From Chloroflexota bacterium (GTDB lineage: Bacteria > Chloroflexota > Anaerolineae > UBA4142), in NCBI GenBank assembly GCA_023381515.1, contig JAMCQI010000070.1, forward strand, positions 3,806 through 67,805: DNA of 64,000 bases, read 5' to 3'. The position numbers and the translations under genes are program-made. This document shows positions 48,320 through 57,130 of the stretch, piece by piece (positions within the stretch are counted from its first letter, which is position 1; every line of letters starts with the position of its first letter). The notes beneath the pieces are model-generated. The model did no database searches. It saw only the letters and a list, made by a program, of their open reading frames with translations, and was not told the DNA's origin.

Positions 48320-50016
48320 GGATGTACCTCATAGATGATGATAATCGGCTTGTCCGTTTTCTTGCCATCCGGTGTAGTCGTCTCGATCTGTTCGGTGTGG
48401 ACCACACGACCGTGATACTTGTTCACATAGTTGAGCAAGGTCTTGGCAAAGAACTGCGAGCGGGATGCCGAGAACGAGTCCCAAACGATATACTGGAGGT
48501 TTCCACTGCGCAGCTGGGCATCGGGATTCAGAATCGGCTCATAGGTCGGATTGCGATGCAGCGGATTGGAACTCACCGAAAGGCCATAGGCCTTGTGATG
48601 GCCGTAGAATTCGATGAGGTTGGCCATTGAAGGCCCCAAGGTCATGAAGGTGGCCCCGACGGGTGTATTCTCCAGAATCCAGGTGCCGGCCTCGCGCCCT
48701 CCGGGAATGCCGCCCGTTCCGGCGGTGAAAGTATTGGTGACGGAGGCTTGCACCTGGGACCAGCTCGAAAGCAAAAGCACGACGGTAATGACGGCGATGG
48801 CGAGGGGCCGAACCCACGTCATATTGAGATGCCGTCTGAACAAATAGAGACCCTCATACCAGTTCCAACGGGCGAGGGTGCGTCCGGCGAGAATCGCCAA
48901 CGGCGCCGTAATGGGAAGCGGATACTGAAAGCCCTTGACCGGCCACAACTGGAAGAAAGCGAGTGGCACGGCAATCCACAAGAGTAAGAGTTTCTCTCGC
49001 CAGGTCCCCTCTTGCCGCAGCAGCCACAAACCGGCGAGCGCAGTCAGGATCACCAGGGGGTTGAGCGGCATCGGCAAGTTCATGAGATAAAAGGACCATT
49101 CGTGGTTGGGGCGGCGAAAGAGCTGCCAGACGAGAAAGTTCTGTCCGGTGCTGCCAGAGCCGGCGAGCGCCAAAGAGAGCGGAAAAGGAGCAATGACGAC
49201 GGCCATGATGACAAAGGAAATGATGACATCGCGGATGCGCACTCGAATCTCGGGGGTGAGGGCAAGAAACGCATAGATGGCGCCCACCATCACAATGCCG
49301 GTCTCTTTGGCGAGAAAAGTGAGGCCGAGGCCGGCCCCGGCCGCGTAGAGCCAAATCGGGCGTTGGGTGAGCCCGTAGCGCGCAATCAGGTAAAGGGTCA
49401 GTGTCGCCATGGCCGCCATAGGCCCGTCGAGGAGGAACTGTCGATTGACGACGACGAGATAAGGCATGAGCGCGAGAAAGAGCGCGGTCAGCATCCCGGC
49501 GCGCTCTCCATAGAGGAGCTTGCCAGCTTTGTAGCCGAGGAAGATCGTGAGTAGGCCGAACGCCACGGCCACCAGGCGTGCGGCAATGTCGCTCACCCCA
49601 AATTGGTAGACCAGGGCGAGAACGAATTGAGCGAGCAAGGGGTGCGCACGAAAGATGGGAAAGTAGGGCGTCAGGTTCGGATCTTGAACGATAGCGGCCG
49701 CGGTCCCCGCGTAGACCGCTTCATCCGTGTTAAAACCGAGACTGTTGATTTGCCACAGGCGAAGAAAGGCCCCCTGAGCCATAACGACGGCCAAAAAAAC
49801 CCAGTTCATGAGCCTTTCGGCCAGGGAAGACTGAACGAATGCACTGCTTATCGACGGGCCAGCCTGAACCGACGATTCGACCCCGACGAATGTCTGCGTT
49901 GTTTTGGTCAAGCGTCCTAGTGAACGCCCCGGATTCCACATTCTCGATCCCATCTCCAAACCCAGGATCAGGAGCGCCAGTCCCGGGGAAAATAGCCCAA
50001 ATCGCAAGTCGAGCAT
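48316..50016 (-). CDS. GT39/ArnT-like polyprenyl-phosphate-mannose glycosyltransferase
   Basis: A 566-residue polytopic enzyme with about ten hydrophobic segments and a C-terminal soluble tail. The first loop carries the catalytic acidic motif of the PMT/ArnT fold (LGFNTDEAVYAGTAAAI), followed by FRAHPLLAQFVLAL and QFLLDGPMAAMATLTLYLIA. It transfers mannose (or another sugar) from polyprenyl phosphate to protein or glycan outside the membrane. The donor synthase lies at 51542. The ATG at 50016 sits only a few nt after the shared promoter box, so the true start may be one of the downstream ATGs near 49953. Confidence 0.87.
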   Translation of the reverse strand: MLDLRFGLFSPGLALLILGLEMGSRMWNPGRSLGRLTKTTQTFVGVESSVQAGPSISSAFVQSSLAERLMNWVFLAVVMAQGAFLRLWQINSLGFNTDEAVYAGTAAAIVQDPNLTPYFPIFRAHPLLAQFVLALVYQFGVSDIAARLVAVAFGLLTIFLGYKAGKLLYGERAGMLTALFLALMPYLVVVNRQFLLDGPMAAMATLTLYLIARYGLTQRPIWLYAAGAGLGLTFLAKETGIVMVGAIYAFLALTPEIRVRIRDVIISFVIMAVVIAPFPLSLALAGSGSTGQNFLVWQLFRRPNHEWSFYLMNLPMPLNPLVILTALAGLWLLRQEGTWREKLLLLWIAVPLAFFQLWPVKGFQYPLPITAPLAILAGRTLARWNWYEGLYLFRRHLNMTWVRPLAIAVITVVLLLSSWSQVQASVTNTFTAGTGGIPGGREAGTWILENTPVGATFMTLGPSMANLIEFYGHHKAYGLSVSSNPLHRNPTYEPILNPDAQLRSGNLQYIVWDSFSASRSQFFAKTLLNYVNKYHGRVVHTEQIETTTPDGKKTDKPIIIIYEVHP

Positions 50017-50020
50017 AGCA

Positions 50021-50067
50021 GACAGGCCGCTTCAAAAGCGTTCCTCGCGCGTTACCTGTATGTAAAC
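50021..50067 (-). promoter_or_regulatory. Shared promoter box, copy A (GT39 operon)
   Basis: Minus strand reads GTTTACATACAGGTAACGCG, CGAGGAACGCTTTTGAAGCG, GCCTGTCTGC. It matches copy B (53082-53134) at nearly every position. GGAAC followed after 16 nt by GTC looks like an ECF-sigma promoter, and CGCTT-TTG-AAGCG is a palindrome. Confidence 0.75.
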
Positions 50068-50153
50068 GGTGGACACATGACCACGGGGGATTGCTGTGTG
50101 AGGGGGGTTGCTCGAGGAAGCCGTGAAGCGGGCAAAATGAATCCGAATAAACT

Positions 50154-50177
50154 GGCCCGGCACTTGATTGCCGGGCC
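50154..50177 (-). terminator. Intrinsic terminator of the kinase-like gene
   Basis: Perfect 9-bp stem GGCCCGGCA / TGCCGGGCC, loop of 6 nt. On the minus strand it is followed by AGTTTATTC. It separates the 52858-50274 unit from the GT39 operon. Confidence 0.8.
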
Positions 50178-50273
50178 TCCGTTCCTCAAGTCGTCGCCAA
50201 GCAATGTCGGCGATTGTAATCTCCTCTGCTACCTGCGCCTCTGCGGTGAAAAGTTGGACTGGTCAGCCGACTC

Positions 50274-51443
50274 CTAGCTGTGCACCGCGCCGAGCGCCAA
50301 AGCCGGCTGCGGCCGCGGGGCAAAGTACTGGGCGACACCCTCGTTGACCAGGTTTGGTATGCGACGCCACCAGTCAGAGGTAGTGCTGCGGACGAGCGTT
50401 GCGGGGAGTTCCGCAAAGGCCTGGGTCACAATGCTGCGCTCGACCTGGCGCAAGTCCGTATCCTCCCGCTTGTAGAGAAATTCCTTGATGGTGTGGTAGG
50501 GCGGAAAGCCGTAGGCATCGTCACAGTTACTCAGCAAGGTCTCGAGCGCCTCTTTATTATCCAGCCGGATTTCACCCTCGCCGCCGCGTTCGATGACAAA
50601 CAGGCCCGCCAGCTTGGCCCGATGTCCGAGTTTGGCGTTTGGGACCAACTGGGTGACGTGGTATTTGGGCGGGGGGACGACGAACTGGACGAGCGTGTTG
50701 ATGGTGGCCATCGGCAGCTTGGTCTGGGCCAAAGCCAGGGCGAACTTGCGGCCCTCCCGCGAATGGATGCGGCTCTGGAAAGGCAATACCATTCGCAAGC
50801 CCCAGGGAAGAGTCTCGGAATTCACCGCATGGAGCGTATGCTGGCTGATGGTCATGGGCTTGGGATAGGTCAGGACGGTACCGTCGGGCGCCACAAGAGT
50901 GAGATCGTCCGAGATAAAGGCGGCGGAATCCGTCCCGCGCCGCTGCTTGTTCAGCATGAGGAGCAAAGTGGTCGTCTTGCCCGTATCGGTCTTGGCCGTA
51001 ATCATATAGGCGCGATCGCCAAAACTGACGGTAGCTCCATGAACGAGTGCCCAGCCCTTGCGGACAAAGGTCCAGCGCAGAATCGGCTCGACCAGGTTGG
51101 TATATAGAACATGGGGAGAGTACTTGAGGACCGGAGATGCGACGACGTCAATGGGGTCGCCCATCGTGATCTCCGCCTTGAACCCGAGTGAGCCGAGCCG
51201 TTCGTCATACTGGAAACGATGGAGGCCTGCTCCCGCCGCGATCTCGTCATAAGCGAGGCGGGAAAACCCTCGCGAGTTCAGCGTCCGCCACTGGCGTCGG
51301 CTGTGGTCCGCGACCCCCATGCAAACGCGGATCGTCGGTCGGCGGAGTGGTGTAACTGTGCGAAAACGTGCCAGTTCGGGCAGCTCTGCTTGTGAACTTA
51401 TCGTGATAATGTCGTGGATGTCATAATGGTGAGACCATTGCAT
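50274..51443 (-). CDS. HPr-kinase-like P-loop protein
   Basis: A 389-residue cytoplasmic protein. A single clear P-loop (MITAKTDTGKTTTLLLML, around residue 155) is followed by SDDLTLVAPDG, the arrangement seen in HPr kinase/PEP-carboxykinase-fold proteins, where the strand after the P-loop carries a metal-binding Asp. The flanking sequence is unlike classical HprK and the HPr-binding motif was not found. It lies 98 nt downstream of the polyprenyl-phosphate-mannose synthase gene, with AAAGGAG before the ATG. It might phosphorylate a sugar, lipid or regulator of the glycan pathway; the substrate is unknown. Confidence 0.72.
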   Translation of the reverse strand: MQWSHHYDIHDIITISSQAELPELARFRTVTPLRRPTIRVCMGVADHSRRQWRTLNSRGFSRLAYDEIAAGAGLHRFQYDERLGSLGFKAEITMGDPIDVVASPVLKYSPHVLYTNLVEPILRWTFVRKGWALVHGATVSFGDRAYMITAKTDTGKTTTLLLMLNKQRRGTDSAAFISDDLTLVAPDGTVLTYPKPMTISQHTLHAVNSETLPWGLRMVLPFQSRIHSREGRKFALALAQTKLPMATINTLVQFVVPPPKYHVTQLVPNAKLGHRAKLAGLFVIERGGEGEIRLDNKEALETLLSNCDDAYGFPPYHTIKEFLYKREDTDLRQVERSIVTQAFAELPATLVRSTTSDWWRRIPNLVNEGVAQYFAPRPQPALALGAVHS

Positions 51444-51541
51444 GGCTCAGCTCCTTTCCTTTTCGAGACAAACTTGCAACCGCGGGGAAGGTTGAATCGC
51501 TGCAACCGCCGGCAAGCTGGAGGCACAGCCAAGCGCCGTCC

Positions 51542-52858
51542 TCAAACGGCAGGTTTCGTGCCCGAGCTCAGACGCCTGGGCGCCACTCGCCGACCGGGCT
51601 TCTGCCTCGCCCAGATCAGGGTATCGGAAACCGCGTAGCGTGCGAGCACCAGCAGGATCAAAGAGACAAGGTTCGAAATGAGATAGTAGATGCCAAGCCT
51701 GTCGGTTAGCACGGCGATGATTGGCTCGCGCAGAATCAGCGCGGCATTGTTCAGGACAAAGAAGAGGACGAAACGCCTCCCAATGCCGTGGCGCTCCTGT
51801 CGGTGACGAAAGACCCAATACTCGGTGAACATAAAATTCCATGTCGAGGAAGCCACGCTCGCGAAAGCTGCCGAGACCAGATAGTAAACACCCAGCCGAT
51901 CGGTCAGGGCAAACAGTGTCACGGAGTTGACGATAATGCCGGTGGCGCCGACGAGGCCGAATTTGACAACCCCCTGGTACTCGTCGCCAAAGCGCAAGCG
52001 CATTAGGAGAGAGAGGTATTTGTACACTTCCTTAGCAGAAGCTTTGCTCTTGCCGGCGTGGCGAGCGCCAAACTCAAAGGGGATTTGTCCGACCTTCAGG
52101 CCGGGAAAGCGCACCAGAATCTCGAGCAGGATTTTAAACCCTTGCGGACGCAGCCGGTCGACGTCAATTGCCTGCCGCCGCACCAGGAAAAATCCGGTCA
52201 ACGGATCCTGGACCTTGCGCAAATGCGCGGGAAACATCGCACGGGCCATGATATCCAGCGTGCGCGAGACAAAGGTCCGCAGGGGATTGAGGCCCTTGTT
52301 CCGGCTGATTTTATTCCGGCGGCTGGCAATGACCACATCTGCTTGCGTCGTGTCTGCCTCCGCCAAGAGCTGAGGAATTAGTTCCGGCGGGTGCTGAAGA
52401 TCACCGTCCATTACACAGACCCACGATCCGGACGCCGCGCGCAATCCTTCCAGCACAGCACCGCCCAGGCCGTCATTCCTCCGCTCGGGCGGGCGAATAA
52501 TTACCTGTGTCCGCAGGGGAAATAGGCCACAGGTTTCCCCAATGATCTCCGCGGTATTGTCCGTGCTGTCATCTACGAAAATGACCTCGGTGGGTATCCC
52601 CCGAGTGGCTGCTTCCAAACGGCTGAGCAATAGATGGATATTGCCCGCCTCGTTTTTGGTCGGAACGATGATGCTCAGGAGCGGCGGCTGCAGCAAAAGG
52701 GGCACCTCCGCGACCCTGCTGGAGATCGCGAGATCTGGGACCCGCGGCTCTGTCAACACCAAAGAGTTTTCTGCGGCTTGCTTTTGCGAGGCCGACGGCA
52801 ACGCGGCAATGTTTTCTTCCCGTGTTTCCGCAGACACAACGCCTAGACTCGTATCCAT
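51542..52858 (-). CDS. Polyprenyl-phosphate mannose synthase (GT2) fused to GtrA-like membrane domain
   Basis: A 438-residue bifunctional-looking protein. A GT2 domain (LLSIIVPTKNEAGNIHLLL, VIFVDDSTDNT, VCVMDGDLQHPPELI, SRRNKISRNKGL) matches dolichol/polyprenyl-phosphate mannose synthases. From about residue 295, a four-helix GtrA-like domain follows (VVKFGLVGATGIIVNSVTLF, NFMFTEYWVFRHR), a candidate flippase for the lipid-linked sugar. It would supply the donor for the GT39 enzyme in the next operon, using GDP-mannose made via the guanylyltransferase at 57131. The N-terminal 60 residues are disordered. Confidence 0.9.
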   Translation of the reverse strand: MDTSLGVVSAETREENIAALPSASQKQAAENSLVLTEPRVPDLAISSRVAEVPLLLQPPLLSIIVPTKNEAGNIHLLLSRLEAATRGIPTEVIFVDDSTDNTAEIIGETCGLFPLRTQVIIRPPERRNDGLGGAVLEGLRAASGSWVCVMDGDLQHPPELIPQLLAEADTTQADVVIASRRNKISRNKGLNPLRTFVSRTLDIMARAMFPAHLRKVQDPLTGFFLVRRQAIDVDRLRPQGFKILLEILVRFPGLKVGQIPFEFGARHAGKSKASAKEVYKYLSLLMRLRFGDEYQGVVKFGLVGATGIIVNSVTLFALTDRLGVYYLVSAAFASVASSTWNFMFTEYWVFRHRQERHGIGRRFVLFFVLNNAALILREPIIAVLTDRLGIYYLISNLVSLILLVLARYAVSDTLIWARQKPGRRVAPRRLSSGTKPAV

Positions 52859-52952
52859 GCAGCCATTGCTCCATCGTATAGTGATTCTGACGGAACAGAC
52901 ACCTCTGAGGATAACCCGGCCCAGAAGCGTCTCCCGTTGATAAGCACCACTT

Positions 52953-52990
52953 TAGCAGAGCAGCCATTTCAAAAGCGTTTCAAAAGGAAT
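52953..52990 (-). promoter_or_regulatory. Shared promoter box, copy C (mannose synthase operon)
   Basis: Minus strand reads CCTTTTGAAACGCTTTTGAA, ATGGCTGCTCTGCTAAA. It shares the AACGCTTTTGAA core and the CTGCTA tail with copies A and B, with a doubled CTTTTGAAA unit. About 95 nt upstream of the ATG at 52858. Confidence 0.6.
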
Positions 52991-53081
52991 CCGACCGAAT
53001 TTCGGGGAAGCAAAAATGAAAGAGGTTGCTCAATTTGAGCTTGACTCGAAGGCAGGCCAATTGCCGATGCAAAAGAGACGG

Positions 53082-53134
53082 GTTTACAGATGGGTAACGC
53101 GCGGGGAACGCTTTTGAAGCGGCCAGTTTGCTAT
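53082..53134 (+). promoter_or_regulatory. Shared promoter box, copy B (plus-strand glycan operon)
   Basis: GTTTACAGATGGGTAACGCG, CGGGGAACGCTTTTGAAGCG, GCCAGTTTGCTAT, the mirror copy of box A about 3 kb away. It lies about 130 nt upstream of the first plus-strand gene. Nothing else was recognised in the 52859-53265 gap. Confidence 0.75.
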
Positions 53135-53265
53135 TCTGAACCAGCATGTTGCGACGCGGTTATGTGAGCGCGTCCGTGAGGTGCAAAAACTAAAGCGCGT
53201 GGTTAGATTCTTGTCGAGAATTCTTCGCGTTGGTTATGTCCAGAAAAAGCTGACCAGGAGTTGTG

Positions 53266-55011
53266 ATGAAACGTGCTCCTTCGCGGATGCCTTCATTGGA
53301 AACCTTTCTTTGGGTCCTTGCGGCGGTGTTGGCCTTTGTGGCGTTCATTCTGTTTGCCCCAGGCTTTTTCAGTGCGCCGGCCGCGACGGCCAAGTCTTCC
53401 ACTGCCTTACCCACAATTACACCTCGACCAACCCTGACGCCGCTCCCGCCGCTCACCGTTCTACCACCCTTCGCGCCCGCGCCCATAGTGCGAACGCCGC
53501 AGCCGGTGGCGACGCCCGCCGCAGGCGCGCAGACATTTACGTTTATCGCCAACCCTACTCTCTCAGGATGGGTGAGAACGGGCGAATCGCTCCCGCACTG
53601 GGGGGACCGCAATCTGAACGTCGGCGTCCTGAAGGGAGATCAGTACCAAGCGGTTTTGTACTTTGATCTATCGACGCTGGCGCCGGGGACCAAGATCCTT
53701 TACGCCGACGTGGAACTGACGGGTCTGCAGCGGGACAAGTTGAGCGCCGCTGGGACGTGGAACCTCCGGTTGCTCAAGCCGGACTTGATCCCAAACTGGG
53801 TGAATCGCTCCCCGGCGGATTTGAGCAAGGCGGCGACAGCGGCCGATATCGGAAAACAACTCAAGCCGGAGGACTTGGGCGTCGGCATCGTCAATCAATT
53901 CATCTTTCAACCGGACCAATTGCCTCTCCTGGTCCAAGCAATCGACGGAAGTGGGATCGTCACGTTCCGCGTCGACGGAACGACAAACCAGCGCGACAGT
54001 CTGTTCGTCTGGGACAATGGCGGCATCGATTTGAATGCGGGAGCGCATCCGGTCCTGCGTATCGTAGCGGTCCCCGGCAAATTCGTGTCGGTGACGAACA
54101 CGCCCACCCCGATGAACATCATTACCGCCGCGGCGGAGGCGCAGACGCAAGCGGCGCACAACCAACGTTATGGGACGCCGACGCCATTTCCGCGCAACTA
54201 TGCGACGGCGACGCCGTATTTCCTGATCACACCAAGACCGACGCCGGCGAATCCGGAGACTCCCACCGCGGCCGCGGCGCTAGCCACCGCGATCGCAGAG
54301 ACGACCGGGACCTACACGCCGACGCCGTCGAATTGGGCCACGGCCTTTCCGACGCCGACGTCGCTCTATATTCCGCTCGACACGCTGACGCCGTTTGCGA
54401 CGCCGACCGCGATTCCGGGACCGGACCAACTGATGGAGACGCCGATTCCCGCGAACGTGCGTGGCACCATCCTGTTCTACTCGGACCATTTTGGGAACAA
54501 GATGCCGCTGCAGATGAACGCGCAAGGTGCGCTCTTGCAGGCGCTCAGCGGGCCGGACCTCTACAACCAGGCCATGGCACGCGAGCCCTACTCGCCGAAC
54601 CGAAGCCTCGTCGCAATCCAGGCGCCCGATTCGGCGGGTCTCTTGCAGATCTGGATCTACGATCCGCAGTACGGAACCAAGACGCCGGTCTCGAATATCA
54701 CCAGGGGCCTGACGTACGCCCCCGCCTGGTCGCCGGATGGGTCGAAAATTGCGTATGTGAGCACTCAGACGGGGATGACGGAAATCTTTGTGTACGACAT
54801 TGCGACGCGCACCGCACGGCAAGTGACCTTTAGCACCGGACTGGTCTATAACCAGCATCCTTCGTGGTCGCCGGACGGGAAGAGCATTGTGTTCATGTCG
54901 AACCGGGATACGGGGCATTTCCAGATCTGGGTGATGAATTCCGATGGAAGCGATATGCACAACATCAGCAATAGTCCGTACAACGATACGGACCCGGTCT
55001 GGGTGAAGTAA
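53266..55011 (+). CDS. Exported protein with DNRLRE-like domain and TolB-type beta-propeller repeats
   Basis: A 581-residue protein. An N-terminal helix (FLWVLAAVLAFVAFILFAPG) is followed by a Thr/Pro-rich linker, a DNRLRE-like domain (ADVELTGLQRD, QAVLYFDLSTL), a second long Thr/Pro linker with repeated TPTP units, then at least two WD40-like/PD40 repeats (TYAPAWSPDGSKIAYVSTQT, NQHPSWSPDGKSIVFMSNRD). Two in-frame starts exist; the ATG at 53266 is 5 nt after AGGAG. First gene downstream of promoter box B and in one unit with the GH99-phosphoesterase fusion (3-nt gap). A surface binding or scaffold role is likely. Confidence 0.85.
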   Translation: MKRAPSRMPSLETFLWVLAAVLAFVAFILFAPGFFSAPAATAKSSTALPTITPRPTLTPLPPLTVLPPFAPAPIVRTPQPVATPAAGAQTFTFIANPTLSGWVRTGESLPHWGDRNLNVGVLKGDQYQAVLYFDLSTLAPGTKILYADVELTGLQRDKLSAAGTWNLRLLKPDLIPNWVNRSPADLSKAATAADIGKQLKPEDLGVGIVNQFIFQPDQLPLLVQAIDGSGIVTFRVDGTTNQRDSLFVWDNGGIDLNAGAHPVLRIVAVPGKFVSVTNTPTPMNIITAAAEAQTQAAHNQRYGTPTPFPRNYATATPYFLITPRPTPANPETPTAAAALATAIAETTGTYTPTPSNWATAFPTPTSLYIPLDTLTPFATPTAIPGPDQLMETPIPANVRGTILFYSDHFGNKMPLQMNAQGALLQALSGPDLYNQAMAREPYSPNRSLVAIQAPDSAGLLQIWIYDPQYGTKTPVSNITRGLTYAPAWSPDGSKIAYVSTQTGMTEIFVYDIATRTARQVTFSTGLVYNQHPSWSPDGKSIVFMSNRDTGHFQIWVMNSDGSDMHNISNSPYNDTDPVWVK

Positions 55012-55014
55012 TCG

Positions 55015-57123
55015 ATGAGGCGGATCAAGAACCGCATTCTCGCGGGCATTGCCATCACACTCGTGGCGCTGATTCTTATTACCGTGGGCCAGATCTGGAA
55101 CGAGGCCGCGACCCTCGGCTATTTGCTGAGTCGTGCCTCGATTGTCCCCGCAGCTCCGGCGCTGGCGCAGGCGCCGACCGCCGCGGCGCCTGCGGATACA
55201 GCGCTCACGAACATAACCATCTCGCCGAGTACACCCCCGTCTCCGGCCGCGAGCGTGACGCGCCCCGCTGCGCCAGGCCAGCCGATTCGGGCCGCGTTCT
55301 ATTACGGCTGGTTCCCGGAGGCTTGGAACCAAAAGGGCATCCAGCCCTTTACGAATTACCATCCGACGCTTGGCTACTATAACAGCTCCGATCCGGCGGT
55401 TGTCCGGGAACAGATTGCCGCGATGCAGTACGGCAACATCGACGTCGGAATTGCTTCATGGTGGGGACCGAACACGCCGACGGACCAGCGGATGCCCATC
55501 CTCTTGAAGGCCGCGGAGGGCACGAACTTTCAGTGGACGATCTACTATGAGGCCGAAGGGCAGGGCAATCCAAGCCCTAGCCAAATCACCTCTGACCTGA
55601 CGTACATCCGGGACCATTATGCCGGCGATCCGAGCTATTTCAAGATCGACGGCCGTTTTGTCGTGTTCGTCTATGGGGACCCTACGGACAACTGCGACAT
55701 GTCAAGCCGCTGGAGCCAAGGCAACACGGTCAATGCCTATATCGTCCTCAAGGTCTTTCCGAATTACCGCCAATGCCCCAGCCAGCCGGATAGTTGGCAC
55801 CAATATGCGCCCGCGGTGGCCGAATCTCACCAGTCCGGTTTCAGTTATTCGATCAGTCCCGGCTTTTGGCTGGCCGGGCAGAAAGAGCGACTGCCCCGCG
55901 ATCTCGCCCGCTGGTATGCGAGCGTACGAAACATGGTTGCCTCGAACGCGTCTTTCCAGTTGATTACGACCTTTAACGAATGGGGCGAAGGAACCGCGGT
56001 CGAATCGGCACAGGATTGGGCAACCGCTTCGGGCTATGGGGCATACCTGGACGCCCTGCACACAAACGGTGAGGGAGGACCGCCTGGCGTGGGGGCGTCC
56101 GCGCAGGCAACGGCGGGGGCCGCGGCGCCATCTGGGCAGACAACGTCGCCCCCGGCTCAGGCGGCGCCGACGCTGACAGAGACACCCGCTCCGTCTGCCT
56201 TCCCGCTGCCTTCGCTCGTGCCGCCCAAGCTCAGCCTGCCGCTGCCAAACCTCCTGCCGGGCCAGGACCCGGTTCTCGCAGGCGCGGGTGACATCGCCTG
56301 TGACCCGAGCGACCCGAATTACAACAACGGAAACGGGGGCAAGAACAACTGCCACGAAAAGGCGACCTCGGACCTCTTGCTTTCGTTGAAGGAGAGTGGG
56401 AATCTGACCGCGGTGTTTAACCTCGGCGACAATCAATACGAGAACGGCGCCGGCGCCAAGTACGGCACGTCATACGATCAGACGTGGGGGCGCTTGAAGG
56501 ATATCACTTATCCCGCGGTCGGGAATCACGAGTATCTCACGCCTGGGGCGACCCCCTATTTTCAATACTTTGCCTCCACGGCCGGAGTCTCTCAAAAGGG
56601 TTACTATAGCTACGATCTCGGCACCTGGCATATTGTCGTGGTCAACAGCAATTGCTCGCGGGTAGGCGGCTGCAGCACAGGTTCTCCCCAGGAGCAGTGG
56701 CTGCGATCCGATTTGGCGGCGAATGCGGGCAAGTGCACGCTGGCGTATTGGCATCACCCGCTCTTTTCCTCGGGGGGGCATGGCGCCGACGCGGCAATGC
56801 AGCCGATCTGGCAGGACCTGTACGATTACGGTACGGCGTTGGTGTTGAACGGCCACGATCACGACTATGAACGCTTTGCACCGCAAGACCCGAACGGGGC
56901 GGCGGACCCGAACGGGATACGCGAGTTTGTGGTAGGGACCGGTGGAAAGAATCACACGCATCTGAAACAACTCCAGCCGAACAGCGAGGTCTTTAACGAC
57001 AATACGTTCGGCGTGCTCAAGCTGACGCTGCATCCCAAGGGCTATGATTGGCAGTTCCTGCCGGAGCCGGGCAAGACGTTTACGGACACGGGGAGCGGAG
57101 TGTGCGCGGCGCGCAAAGGATAA
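55015..57123 (+). CDS. Secreted GH99-like/metallophosphoesterase fusion protein
   Basis: A 702-residue exported protein with an N-terminal signal/anchor. The first domain (about 85-345) is GH99-like: RAAFYYGWFPEAWNQKG, REQIAAMQYGNIDVGIASWW and the paired-Glu motif LITTFNEWGEGTAVE. After an Ala/Thr/Pro linker, the second domain (about 420-690) is a complete metallophosphoesterase: AGAGDIACD, NLGDNQYENG, VGNHEYLTPG, AYWHHPLFSS and LNGHDHDYERF, all ligands intact. The same two activities are encoded by separate overlapping genes at 43996-45180 and 41381-43999, so this is a natural fusion. A mannose-phosphate-containing glycan is a plausible substrate (inference). Confidence 0.88.
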   Translation: MRRIKNRILAGIAITLVALILITVGQIWNEAATLGYLLSRASIVPAAPALAQAPTAAAPADTALTNITISPSTPPSPAASVTRPAAPGQPIRAAFYYGWFPEAWNQKGIQPFTNYHPTLGYYNSSDPAVVREQIAAMQYGNIDVGIASWWGPNTPTDQRMPILLKAAEGTNFQWTIYYEAEGQGNPSPSQITSDLTYIRDHYAGDPSYFKIDGRFVVFVYGDPTDNCDMSSRWSQGNTVNAYIVLKVFPNYRQCPSQPDSWHQYAPAVAESHQSGFSYSISPGFWLAGQKERLPRDLARWYASVRNMVASNASFQLITTFNEWGEGTAVESAQDWATASGYGAYLDALHTNGEGGPPGVGASAQATAGAAAPSGQTTSPPAQAAPTLTETPAPSAFPLPSLVPPKLSLPLPNLLPGQDPVLAGAGDIACDPSDPNYNNGNGGKNNCHEKATSDLLLSLKESGNLTAVFNLGDNQYENGAGAKYGTSYDQTWGRLKDITYPAVGNHEYLTPGATPYFQYFASTAGVSQKGYYSYDLGTWHIVVVNSNCSRVGGCSTGSPQEQWLRSDLAANAGKCTLAYWHHPLFSSGGHGADAAMQPIWQDLYDYGTALVLNGHDHDYERFAPQDPNGAADPNGIREFVVGTGGKNHTHLKQLQPNSEVFNDNTFGVLKLTLHPKGYDWQFLPEPGKTFTDTGSGVCAARKG

Positions 57124-57130
57124 AGCCAGA

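Noticed and set aside
46901..48334. 477-codon plus-strand open frame
   Set aside because: Shadow of the phosphoesterase on the minus strand; no ribosome-binding site and no recognisable domain.
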